From the NCBI GenBank assembly GCA_937868765.1, contig CALMNL010000003.1, positions 1-64,000 on the forward strand: a stretch of 64,000 bases of DNA. The letters are read 5' to 3'. A model generated the notes under the pieces. That model was not told where the DNA came from. It ran no database searches and worked only from the letters and a program-made list of their open reading frames with translations. A program made the translations under genes and the position numbers. Position 1 is the first letter of the stretch; every line of letters begins with the position of its first letter. Positions 43,872 to 52,564 of this stretch are shown here, in pieces. The stretch comes from an uncultured Desulfatitalea sp. GTDB taxonomy: Bacteria; Desulfobacterota; Desulfobacteria; Desulfobacterales; Desulfosarcinaceae.

Positions 43872-45449
43872 ATGGAACCAAGGCACATTCTCCATGTGGC
43901 TGCCGAAAACGATGCCCTGCCGGGTGCCAAGGTGGGGGGGATCGGCGATGTCGTCCGGGATATCGCTCCCGCCCTGGCCGAACAGGGCTGCCGGGTGACG
44001 GTGGTGATCCCTTCCCATGGGTTCCTGCAAAGGTCGCCGGGGACCGTACACAAACAGCAGATCGGCTTCTTCTTTCGAGGGGCGTATCATGTGGCCGACA
44101 TGTATGAAATCGGGTCGCGGCAACCCCATCCCCGGGTGCGGCAAGTGGTGGTCCACCATCCGTTTTTAGACGCATACGATCCCCAGAGGCGGCAGCCCCG
44201 CATCTATGTTCACGATTCGGTGGAGCGTCCTTTTTACTGGGACGCATCGCGATTCGCCTGTTTCGGTGCCATCGTGGCAGCCGCTGCGGCCCAAGGGGTA
44301 TGGGGCAGGCTGGATGCCATTCATTTGCATGACTGGCATGCCGCTTTCGTGGCTTTGCTGAGACGCTACGATCCGTTCTGCCGTCCACTGCGCGCGATCC
44401 GCACGGTTTACACCATTCACAATCTAGGGTTGCAGGGGGTCCGGCCGCTGAGTGGCAACGACTCCTCCCTGGAAGCCTGGTTTCCCGGGTTGGTCTATGA
44501 TTGGCTCCAGGTTTCCGACCCGCGCTGGTCCGACTGCTGTAATTTGATGGCCTGCGGCATCCGCTTGGCCGACCGGGTGCACGTGGTCTCGCCCACCTAT
44601 GCCCGGGAAATATGCCGACCGGACAATAAACCGCATGCCTACGGCGCCGAAGGGTTGGAAACGGTGACCGGCTATGCCGGCCGGGAAGGGATGCTGACGG
44701 GCATTCTCAACGGCTGTGCCTATCCGATCGATCGACGACCGCCCCGGGTCGCTTTTCCGGATCTGATGCAGGCCCTGAAAAGGGAAGTGCTCGGCTGGTG
44801 CGGCGCTCCGGGCGCTGTTCCGGCCGCTCATTTTCTTGCGGTCCAGCGCATGACGGAGCTGCAGCAACGCCCGTCGCCACCGGAGACCCTCCTGACCAGC
44901 GTCTCGCGGGCCGTCGATCAAAAATTGCTCATTTTGAAATCCGCGGCCGGCGACGGACCGTCCGCATTGGATGCGATCTTGGGGATGCTGGGGGATAAGG
45001 GGTGTTACCTCCTGCTGGCCACGGGGGATGACGGCTATAATCGATTTCTGGCCCAGGCCGCCGCCCGGCATCCCAACTTCGTATTCCTCAACGGGTATTC
45101 GAATCGTGGCGCCGACCTGCTCTACGCCAATGGCGATCTGTTTTTGATGCCCAGTTCCTACGAGCCTTGCGGGATCAGCCAGATGCTCGCCATGCGCGAC
45201 GGCCAGCTCTGCGTGGCGCATGCCGTGGGGGGCCTGAAAGACACCATCCAACACGGCCAAAATGGATTCCTGTTTACGGGTGACAGGCTGGAGAACCAGG
45301 CCGCCGGTTTTCTCGAACAGGTCGCCGCCGCGCTGGAGATAAAACAGCAATCGCCCGAAAGGTGGCAGAGCATGCGCCGCGCCGCCGCCGAAGCCCGCTT
45401 CCGGTGGCGCGACAGTGCCGAGGCCTATTTGCGCGAACTGTATGCATGA
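43872..45449 (+). CDS. glgA: Glycogen synthase (GT5 family)
   Basis: The 525-residue protein is a GT-B-fold GT5 enzyme with the N-terminal VAAENDALPGAKVGGIGDVV, where the KVGG lysine binds the sugar nucleotide. The C-terminal signature is SSYEPCGISQMLAM, followed by HAVGGLKDTI. It transfers glucose from ADP-glucose (or UDP-glucose) to alpha-1,4-glucan. It is longer than E. coli GlgA (477), mainly through inserts in the N-terminal half. It lies just upstream of the pyruvate dehydrogenase operon on the same strand, but a 141-base gap suggests a separate transcript. It complements the GlgE/TreS route at the other end of the window. Confidence 0.9.
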   Translation: MEPRHILHVAAENDALPGAKVGGIGDVVRDIAPALAEQGCRVTVVIPSHGFLQRSPGTVHKQQIGFFFRGAYHVADMYEIGSRQPHPRVRQVVVHHPFLDAYDPQRRQPRIYVHDSVERPFYWDASRFACFGAIVAAAAAQGVWGRLDAIHLHDWHAAFVALLRRYDPFCRPLRAIRTVYTIHNLGLQGVRPLSGNDSSLEAWFPGLVYDWLQVSDPRWSDCCNLMACGIRLADRVHVVSPTYAREICRPDNKPHAYGAEGLETVTGYAGREGMLTGILNGCAYPIDRRPPRVAFPDLMQALKREVLGWCGAPGAVPAAHFLAVQRMTELQQRPSPPETLLTSVSRAVDQKLLILKSAAGDGPSALDAILGMLGDKGCYLLLATGDDGYNRFLAQAAARHPNFVFLNGYSNRGADLLYANGDLFLMPSSYEPCGISQMLAMRDGQLCVAHAVGGLKDTIQHGQNGFLFTGDRLENQAAGFLEQVAAALEIKQQSPERWQSMRRAAAEARFRWRDSAEAYLRELYA

Positions 45450-45474
45450 ACCCGGACGCGGCGTAATTCCAGGT

Positions 45475-45487
45475 CTTATCCGGCAAC
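45475..45487 (+). repeat. Short copy of the palindromic element's terminal sequence
   Basis: CTTATCCGGCAAC here matches 13 of the 15 terminal bases of the element at 35911-36091. It is followed by CCGCTGCCGG, a further small dyad. It may be a REP-like half element between glgA and aceE, or chance. Confidence 0.35.
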
Positions 45488-45590
45488 CCGCTGCCGGACG
45501 CCGCCGGACTGTGTGGTTGTCGTCCGGACGGGCTTGCGGCCACCGAAAGAACCAGAACCCAACGGAGACCTTCCTGAAGGAGGTGTTCCC

Positions 45591-48272
45591 ATGCCGGAAA
45601 AACCAGAAGCTGCAGACCCCCGTGAGATCGCGCTTGAAAACCAGGAGTGGCTCGAATCTTTCGAATATGTGTACCGGAACCAGGGGCCGGGGCGGGCGCG
45701 TGAGCTCCTGCAGCACTTGCAGCGCCGTGCGGTGGCGTACGGTGTCCGGGTCGGCTACGAACACTGTACCCCTTATGTGAACACCATCCCGGTCCGGGAA
45801 CAGGCCGTTTTCCCTGGCAGCCGGGAGATCGAACGGCGCATCAAAAGCCTTGTGCGATGGAATGCCATGGCCATGGTGGTGCGTGCCAACCGACAAAAAT
45901 CGGGGATCGGCGGCCACATTTCCACCTATGCGTCCTGCGCCACCCTGTACGAAGTTGGTTTCAACCACTTTTTCAGGGCGCCCAGGGGCGATCACCCCGG
46001 TGATATCGTCTATTTCCAGGGGCACGCCTCACCCGGAGTGTACGCCCGGGCCTTCCTCGAAGGAAGGCTCGAAGAAAAAGACCTGGCCCATTTCCGTCAG
46101 GAACTCCAGCCCGGAGGCGGGTTGCCCTCCTACCCGCACCCTTGTCTGATGCCACGGTTCTGGCAGTTCCCCACCGTATCCATGGGGTTGTCGCCGATCA
46201 TGGCCATCTACCAGGCCCGCTTCAATCACTACTTGCAGGATCGCGGCCTCAAACCCGCCGACGACCAGAAAGTCTGGGCCATGCTGGGCGACGGCGAGCT
46301 GGACGAGCCCGAATCGCTGGGGGCCATCACGTTGGCGGCCCGGGAGAGACTGGATAATCTGATTTTCGTGGTGAACTGCAATCTGCAGCGTCTGGACGGC
46401 CCCGTGCGCGGCAACGGCAAGATCATCCAGGAACTGGAGGCTGCCTTCAAAGGGGCCGGCTGGCATGTGATCAAGGTGATCTGGGGCGGTGACTGGGACC
46501 CCCTGCTGGCCGACGACCACAGCGGGCTTCTGGTGCGACGCATGGAAGAGGTGCCCGACGGGCAGTACCAGCTCTACTCGGTGGTCGATGGCGCCCATAT
46601 CCGCAAGGATTTCTTCGGCAAGTATCCGCAGCTGGCGCAGATGGTCGAACATCATACCGACGAGCAATTGCAGCGGTTGCGCCGGGGCGGGCATGATCCG
46701 GAAAAGGTTTATGCCGCTTACCACGCCGCGGTGCGGCACAAAGGGTCGCCCACCGTTATCCTGGCCAAGACGATCAAGGGGTACGGCCTGGGAGAAGCCG
46801 GCGAAGGCCGCAATGTCACCCACCAGCAGAAAAAGCTCAACGAGCAGGAACTGCGGTACTTTCGCAGCCGGTTCGGCATCCCGATTGCCGATGCGGACAT
46901 CAAAAACGCTCCTTTCTACCGACCCGCCGAGCAGAGCGAGGAGATGAAGTATCTGCGCGAACGGCGCAACGCATTGGGCGGATATACGCCGTCGCGCAGC
47001 GTTTCGGTACCTATTTTCCGGCCGCCGGGAAGGGCGCTTTACAGCGAACTCGAAAAAGGCTCGGGCCGGCGCGAAGTGGCCACCACCATGGCTGCCGTGC
47101 ACCTGCTGAGCAAGCTGCTCGACGACGAGAAGATCGGCCCTTACGTCGTTCCGATCATTCCCGACGAAGCGCGCACCTTCGGTATGGAATCGCTTTTTCG
47201 CAAAGTGGGGATTTATTCCAGCCTGGGGCAGAAATATGAGCCGGTGGACAAAGAAACCCTGCTTTACTACCGGGAGACCACGGACGGACAGGTACTCGAA
47301 GAGGGGATCAACGAGGCGGGCGCCATGTCTTCCTTCATTGCGGCCGGCACGGCCCACTCCACCTTCGGCATCAACATGGTGCCTTTTTTCTTCTTTTACT
47401 CGATGTTCGGATTCCAGCGCATCGGCGATCTGATCTGGGCCGCGGGCGACGCCCAGGCGCGCGGGTTTTTGATCGGCGCCACTTCCGGGCGGACCACCCT
47501 CGCCGGCGAAGGCCTCCAGCACCAGGACGGGCACAGCCACATCTTGGCTTATGGCAACCCGCACCTGTATGCGTATGATCCTGCCTACGGGTACGAAATC
47601 GCGGTCATCGTGCGCGAAGGGTTGCGGCGCATGCTCGAAGAGGGCGAATCAGCCATCTACTACCTGACGGTGACCAACGAATTCTACACCATGCCGGCCA
47701 TGCCCGAGGGTGTGGAAGCGGGTATCCTCAAGGGGATGTACAAATTGAAAGAGGCCGACGGTCGAAAAGGCCGGCCGAGGGTCCACCTGCTGGGCAGCGG
47801 CGCGATTTTGAACGAGGCTTTGAAAGCCCAGGTGCTTCTGGAGGAACGCTTCGACATACCGGCCGATGTCTTTAGCGTGACCAGCTATAAGAGCCTTTAC
47901 TGGGACGCCATCGAGACCGAACGTTACAATCTGCTGCATCCGGGGCAGCCCGCCCGGCGCTGCTGTGTCGAGGAAACGCTTGCCCAGACCGATGGGGTCT
48001 TCGTGGCCGCCTCGGACTACCTGAAGGCCCTGCCGGCCTCCATCGCCAAATGGATCCCGGGGCCCCTGGCCGTCTTGGGCACCGACGGGTACGGCCGCAG
48101 CGAGACCCGCGAGGCGCTGCGCGATTACTTCGAAGTCGATGCGCGCCACATCGCCTTCGCGGCGCTGAGTCTGCTGGTCCGGTCCAAACAGCTCGACCCT
48201 CCCATCCTGCAGGAGGCAGTCAAAGAACTGGAGATCGATCTTGATCGCCCAAGCGCGCTGAAAAGCGTCTGA
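45591..48272 (+). CDS. aceE: Pyruvate dehydrogenase E1 component, homodimeric
   Basis: The 893-residue protein is a single-chain E1 of the AceE type. The thiamine-diphosphate motif is GDGELDEPESLGAI with the partner NCNLQRLDGPVRGN (about 240-275). The N terminus reads ENQEWLESFEYVYRNQG, as in the family. It decarboxylates pyruvate and passes the acetyl group to the lipoyl arm of E2. AAGGAGG stands seven bases before the ATG at 45591. It is first in an operon with E2 and E3. AceE-type E1 is the usual form in Gammaproteobacteria; other bacteria often have the split alpha/beta form, so this is worth noting here. Confidence 0.95.
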   Translation: MPEKPEAADPREIALENQEWLESFEYVYRNQGPGRARELLQHLQRRAVAYGVRVGYEHCTPYVNTIPVREQAVFPGSREIERRIKSLVRWNAMAMVVRANRQKSGIGGHISTYASCATLYEVGFNHFFRAPRGDHPGDIVYFQGHASPGVYARAFLEGRLEEKDLAHFRQELQPGGGLPSYPHPCLMPRFWQFPTVSMGLSPIMAIYQARFNHYLQDRGLKPADDQKVWAMLGDGELDEPESLGAITLAARERLDNLIFVVNCNLQRLDGPVRGNGKIIQELEAAFKGAGWHVIKVIWGGDWDPLLADDHSGLLVRRMEEVPDGQYQLYSVVDGAHIRKDFFGKYPQLAQMVEHHTDEQLQRLRRGGHDPEKVYAAYHAAVRHKGSPTVILAKTIKGYGLGEAGEGRNVTHQQKKLNEQELRYFRSRFGIPIADADIKNAPFYRPAEQSEEMKYLRERRNALGGYTPSRSVSVPIFRPPGRALYSELEKGSGRREVATTMAAVHLLSKLLDDEKIGPYVVPIIPDEARTFGMESLFRKVGIYSSLGQKYEPVDKETLLYYRETTDGQVLEEGINEAGAMSSFIAAGTAHSTFGINMVPFFFFYSMFGFQRIGDLIWAAGDAQARGFLIGATSGRTTLAGEGLQHQDGHSHILAYGNPHLYAYDPAYGYEIAVIVREGLRRMLEEGESAIYYLTVTNEFYTMPAMPEGVEAGILKGMYKLKEADGRKGRPRVHLLGSGAILNEALKAQVLLEERFDIPADVFSVTSYKSLYWDAIETERYNLLHPGQPARRCCVEETLAQTDGVFVAASDYLKALPASIAKWIPGPLAVLGTDGYGRSETREALRDYFEVDARHIAFAALSLLVRSKQLDPPILQEAVKELEIDLDRPSALKSV

Positions 48273-48301
48273 GATACTTCCACCCCTAACAAGGAGTCGG
48301 C

Positions 48302-49594
48302 ATGCTCAAGGATATCAAGATCCCGGAAATCAGCGAGAATGTGACCACCGGCACCGTGGTGGCCGTCCTGGTCAAGATCGGCGACCATGTGGAGGCCGAA
48401 GATCCGGTCATCGAGTTCGAAACCGAAAAAGCCGTGGTGGAAATTCCAGCCCAGGCCAGCGGCAAGATTGTGGCGCTTCTGGTTCAGGAGGGCGATCAAA
48501 AAAGCGTCGGCGACGTGATCGCCAAACTTGAAGTCGTCCCGGCGGAAACGGCGGCATCCAAGGAACAAGTCGTCGCAGAAGAGCCGGCGGCCGAAGCGGC
48601 GGAGCCGATGCCGCACCCGCCTGAAAAGGAAAAGGAGCGAGGGGAAGCCGAATCCGCACCGGTTTCCGAGACCCGGCCGGAAGGCGAAGAAGCACCGGAG
48701 CCGGCGCCGGCTGGTCCGGCCGCAAGGCGGCTGGCCCGGGAGCTGGGCATCGATATACGGCGCGTGCAAGGCTCCGGCCCCGGCGGCCGGATCACCGAGG
48801 CGGACGTCAAGGCCCATGCCAAAGCGACCGCAGCCCCCCCCGCAGGCGCCTGGGCGGTCGAAGGCGCGGGGCCGCGTCTGCCCGACTTCAGCCGCTGGGG
48901 GCCTGTCGACATCGAAGAGATCAGCACCGTGCGTCGCATCACGGCCGAGAGCACCGTCACCTCCTGGCGCCTGATCCCCCACGTGACCCAGTTCGATGAA
49001 GCGGATATCACCGTTCTGGACCCATTTCTCCTGAAAAATGCCGCGCAGGTGGAGAAGGCCGGTGGCAAGCTCACCGTTACCGCCGTGCTGGTGAAGGTGT
49101 GCGCCCTGGCGCTGCGCAAGTTTCCCCGGTTCAACGCCAGTATCGATCTGTCCGGGAAAAAACTAATCTACAAGCGCTACGTGCATATCGGCCTGATGGT
49201 CGACACGCCGCGGGGGCTGCTGGCGCCGGTCATCCGGGACGCCGATGCCAAGAGCATCACGGACCTGGCCGCGGAGATCGTGGATCTGGCCGGTCGCGCC
49301 CGCAACAAGAAAATCAGGCCCGACGAGATGGAAGGGGCCACCTTCAGCATCTCCAACCAGGGTGGGATCGGCGGTGTGGGGTTCACACCGGTGATCTCGT
49401 GGCCCCAGGCGGCCATCCTGGGGGCCAGCCGGTCGGCTACCGTGGCCCGGTACCTGGATGGCGCCTTCGCCCCACGCACCATGCTGCCCCTGTCGCTCTC
49501 CTACGATCACCGCATCGTGGACGGGGCCGATGCTGCGCGGTTCACGCGTTTTATCTGCGAGAGCCTGGAACAGCCTTTCAATCTGTTTTTGTAG
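48302..49594 (+). CDS. aceF: Dihydrolipoyllysine acetyltransferase (E2)
   Basis: The 430-residue protein has one lipoyl domain (1-78, lipoylation Lys43 in FETEKAVVE). A Pro/Ala/Glu-rich linker follows (about 82-138), then a peripheral-subunit-binding domain (about 139-173, RRLARELGIDIRRVQGSG) and the catalytic CoA-acyltransferase core (about 195-430, LSYDHRIVDGADAARF with the active-site His). E. coli AceF has three lipoyl domains; this has one, a common shorter form. It receives acetyl groups from the E1 upstream and transfers them to CoA. Gaps of 29 and 28 bases to the neighbours support a single operon. Confidence 0.95.
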   Translation: MLKDIKIPEISENVTTGTVVAVLVKIGDHVEAEDPVIEFETEKAVVEIPAQASGKIVALLVQEGDQKSVGDVIAKLEVVPAETAASKEQVVAEEPAAEAAEPMPHPPEKEKERGEAESAPVSETRPEGEEAPEPAPAGPAARRLARELGIDIRRVQGSGPGGRITEADVKAHAKATAAPPAGAWAVEGAGPRLPDFSRWGPVDIEEISTVRRITAESTVTSWRLIPHVTQFDEADITVLDPFLLKNAAQVEKAGGKLTVTAVLVKVCALALRKFPRFNASIDLSGKKLIYKRYVHIGLMVDTPRGLLAPVIRDADAKSITDLAAEIVDLAGRARNKKIRPDEMEGATFSISNQGGIGGVGFTPVISWPQAAILGASRSATVARYLDGAFAPRTMLPLSLSYDHRIVDGADAARFTRFICESLEQPFNLFL

Positions 49595-49622
49595 CAGAAA
49601 AGAGAAAGTCGGAATAAAACCC

Positions 49623-51044
49623 ATGACGAACGACAAAGCGCAACTGGTGGTCATCGGCGGAGGCCCGGGCGGTTATACCGCGGCCTTCATGGGCGCCGAC
49701 CTGGGGATGGCGGTGGTCCTCATCGACCCCGAAGAGAATCCCGGCGGTGTGTGTCTGCACAGGGGCTGCATTCCCTCCAAGGCGCTGTTGCACATTGCCA
49801 AGGTCATCGGCGATGCCCGCGAAGCCGGCCATTGGGGGGTTCGCTTCGACCCGCCGCGGATCGACCTCGAGGCGCTCCGCAGGTGGAAAGCCGATGTGGT
49901 GACCAAGCTCACCGGCGGCCTGGGCCAATTGGCCGGGCAGCGTAAAATCCGGTATATCAGGGGCCGGGCGGTCTTTACCGGTGCCGACACCCTGGGCGTC
50001 ACCGGCCATGACGGCACCACCCAGGCTCTCGGTTTCGAAAGCGCCATCATCGCCACCGGCTCCCGCGCCGTGGTGCCCTCCGATCTGCAGACCGACGACC
50101 ATCGCGTGATGACGTCGTCCCAGGCGCTCAACCTTGACCATCTTCCCAAACGTCTTCTGGTTGTCGGCGGCGGCTATATCGGCCTGGAAATAGGCACGGT
50201 CTATGCCGCTCTCGGGTCGAAGGTGACGGTGGTGGAGATGACCGAGGGACTGCTGCCGGGGGTGGACCGGGATCTGGTGCGCGTTTTGTCCAAAAGGCTG
50301 GCCGACCGTTTCGAGGAGATCCTCCTCCAAACGCGGGTATCCGGAATAAAACCGGACGGCGACAGTGTCCGCGTCTGGCTGCAAGGCAACCAGGACGAGC
50401 CGCGCGAGCGCCGGTTCGATGGCGTGCTGGTGGCGGTGGGGCGGCGGCCCAACTCCCGGGAACTCGGTCTTGAGAATACCCGCGTGAAAGTGGACCCGAA
50501 GGGGTTCATCGAGGTGGACCCGCAGCAGCGTACCGCCGAGCCCGCTATTTTCGCCATCGGGGACGTGGCCGACGAGCCCATGCTGGCCCATAAAGCGTTT
50601 TACGAAGGGCGCATCGCCGCGGAAGTCGCCTCGGGGCGCAATGTCGTACGGGACGTGCGCGCCATCCCGGCCGTGGTGTTCACCGATCCGGAGATCGCCT
50701 GGGCCGGATTGACGGAAGCCCAAGCCCGGGCGCGGCAGGTGCAGCACGAGGTCGTGCGTTTCCCATGGGCCGCCTCCGGCCGCGCCTTGACCTTGGGTCG
50801 GCCCGACGGCGTGACCAAACTGCTGATCGATCCTGAAAGCGAACGGGTGCTGGGGGTCGGGCTGGCCGGACCGGGGGCCGGGGAATTGATCGCCGAAGGC
50901 GTTCTGGCCATCGAACTGGGCGCCGGTGCCGGCGATCTCGGCCTCACGGTGCATCCCCATCCCACCCTCGCGGAAACCATGAAGGAGGCGGCCGACATGT
51001 TTTTCGGCACGGCCACCCACATCCATCGCAAGCAGCGCAGGTGA
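49623..51044 (+). CDS. lpdA: Dihydrolipoyl dehydrogenase (E3)
   Basis: The 473-residue protein has an N-terminal FAD-binding GGGPGGYTAAF, the redox disulfide C44-LHRG-C49 and a second Rossmann GGGYIGLEIGTVYAALG near 180. The C-terminal active-site HPHPTLAE starts at about 444. It reoxidises dihydrolipoyl groups with NAD+. It starts 28 bases after aceF and ends 16 bases from the convergent malQ. A longer upstream frame exists within aceF and is ignored. No terminator is evident in the short gap to malQ. Confidence 0.96.
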   Translation: MTNDKAQLVVIGGGPGGYTAAFMGADLGMAVVLIDPEENPGGVCLHRGCIPSKALLHIAKVIGDAREAGHWGVRFDPPRIDLEALRRWKADVVTKLTGGLGQLAGQRKIRYIRGRAVFTGADTLGVTGHDGTTQALGFESAIIATGSRAVVPSDLQTDDHRVMTSSQALNLDHLPKRLLVVGGGYIGLEIGTVYAALGSKVTVVEMTEGLLPGVDRDLVRVLSKRLADRFEEILLQTRVSGIKPDGDSVRVWLQGNQDEPRERRFDGVLVAVGRRPNSRELGLENTRVKVDPKGFIEVDPQQRTAEPAIFAIGDVADEPMLAHKAFYEGRIAAEVASGRNVVRDVRAIPAVVFTDPEIAWAGLTEAQARARQVQHEVVRFPWAASGRALTLGRPDGVTKLLIDPESERVLGVGLAGPGAGELIAEGVLAIELGAGAGDLGLTVHPHPTLAETMKEAADMFFGTATHIHRKQRR

Positions 51045-51060
51045 CCGCAGGCCGCTCTCC

Positions 51061-52563
51061 TCAAGGGGTGCTCCGTCCGAACGTTTTCGTGATGTGGGCC
51101 AGGCGCTCGGCCGGCGCCGCGGCCATTTGCTGCTCGGTGAGCCGCCAGCGCCAGTTGCCGTCGGCCCGGGCCGGATGGTTGATGCGGGCCTCTTCGCCCA
51201 GCCCCAGCAGATCCTGAAAGGGGATAATCACCGTGTCGGCCACCGATTGCATGGCCAGCCTTATCATCTCCCAGCAGACGTTGGCGATGTCGACCTTGTG
51301 GCCAAGGTAATCAAATAGCCTTCTCTTCTGGGCCGCGTCCGCTTCATTGCGGAACCATCCGGCCACCGTGTTGTTGTCGTGGGTGCCGGTGTAGACCACG
51401 CAATTGCGCACGTGGTGGTGGGGCAGAAAGGCGCCGTCCGGGAAATCGTCGCCGAAGGCGAACTGCAAGACCCGCATGCCCGGCAGATCCCAGTGACGCA
51501 TCACTTCGCGCACGGCCGCATCGATGATGCCCAAATCTTCCGCGATGACGGGCAGGCGTCCCAGGCGGCGCGCGGCCAGGGCCAGCAGCCTTTCGGCGGG
51601 CGCCGGCCGCCACTGCCCGTTCAGGGCCGTCGGCGCTCCGGCCTCGACTTCCCAGTAGGCCACCAGCCCCCGGAAATGATCGATGCGGAACAGGTCGTAT
51701 AAGGCCGCATGCCATTGGATGCGCGTCAGCCACCAGCGGAATCCGTCTGCGCGCATGCGCTCCCAGTCGTAGACCGGATGCCCCCACAGTTGGCCCGTAT
51801 CGGAAAAATAGTCCGGCGGCACGCCGGACACATGGGTCGGCCGCCCCAGAGGCCCCAGTTTGAAGCATTCGGGATGGGCCCACGCATCGGCGCTGTGCAG
51901 GGGCACATAGATCGGCATGTCGCCCAGGAGCTGAATCCGCTGCCGGCGGCAATAGGTGCGCAGTTGCCGCCACTGCTCGAAGAAGAAGAACTGCAGGGCC
52001 TTCTGATGGGCGATGGCCGGCGCGAAGTGGTCGGCAGCCTCTGCCAGGGCGCTTTTGTCCCGGTCGCGCAGGGCCTCGGGCCAGTCGCACCAGCTGGCGG
52101 TCTTGAAGTGGCGGTGAAGGACCGTGAACAGGGCGTAGTCGTCCAGCCAGGCCCTCTGCCGCTTGTCGAAAGCATCCAGCATGGGCCGGAAGCGGCTGCC
52201 CAGCAGGCGTTCGCAGGCCCGGGCCAGCAGTTGCTCTTTGAGCGTGTCGACGGTTGTGAAGTCGATCCGCCCCGGGGGCAGGTCGGTGAAGCCGCTGCAT
52301 TCGGCCCGGGTGAGAAATCCCTGCCGGTAGAGGATCTCCGGGCTGATCAACAAAGGATCGCCGGCAAAGGTCGACGGGCTGTAATACGGGCTGTGGCCGC
52401 CTTCGGCGCGGGTGGGATTCAGGGGCAGGGTCTGCCACAGGTGTTGCCCCGCGCGGGCCAGAAAGTCGGCGAAGCGGAAGGCCGCCGGCCCCAGATCGCC
52501 GATGCCGAAGCGACCCGGCAAACTGGTCGGGTGCAGCAATATGCCGCTGGACCTGAGGGCCAT
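51061..52563 (-). CDS. malQ: 4-alpha-glucanotransferase
   Basis: The 500-residue GH77 amylomaltase has the expected run HPTSLPGRFGIGDLG, the nucleophile segment FRIDHFRGLVAYW, EDLGIID and the late YTGTHDNNTVAGW. It disproportionates maltodextrins, making longer acceptors and glucose. It starts one base before the treY stop region (gap of one base), so the four genes treZ, GH57, treY and malQ form one operon. It probably recycles short glucans left by TreY/TreZ. The start at 52563 is set by this coupling. Confidence 0.94.
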   Translation of the reverse strand: MALRSSGILLHPTSLPGRFGIGDLGPAAFRFADFLARAGQHLWQTLPLNPTRAEGGHSPYYSPSTFAGDPLLISPEILYRQGFLTRAECSGFTDLPPGRIDFTTVDTLKEQLLARACERLLGSRFRPMLDAFDKRQRAWLDDYALFTVLHRHFKTASWCDWPEALRDRDKSALAEAADHFAPAIAHQKALQFFFFEQWRQLRTYCRRQRIQLLGDMPIYVPLHSADAWAHPECFKLGPLGRPTHVSGVPPDYFSDTGQLWGHPVYDWERMRADGFRWWLTRIQWHAALYDLFRIDHFRGLVAYWEVEAGAPTALNGQWRPAPAERLLALAARRLGRLPVIAEDLGIIDAAVREVMRHWDLPGMRVLQFAFGDDFPDGAFLPHHHVRNCVVYTGTHDNNTVAGWFRNEADAAQKRRLFDYLGHKVDIANVCWEMIRLAMQSVADTVIIPFQDLLGLGEEARINHPARADGNWRWRLTEQQMAAAPAERLAHITKTFGRSTP

Positions 52564-52564
52564 C

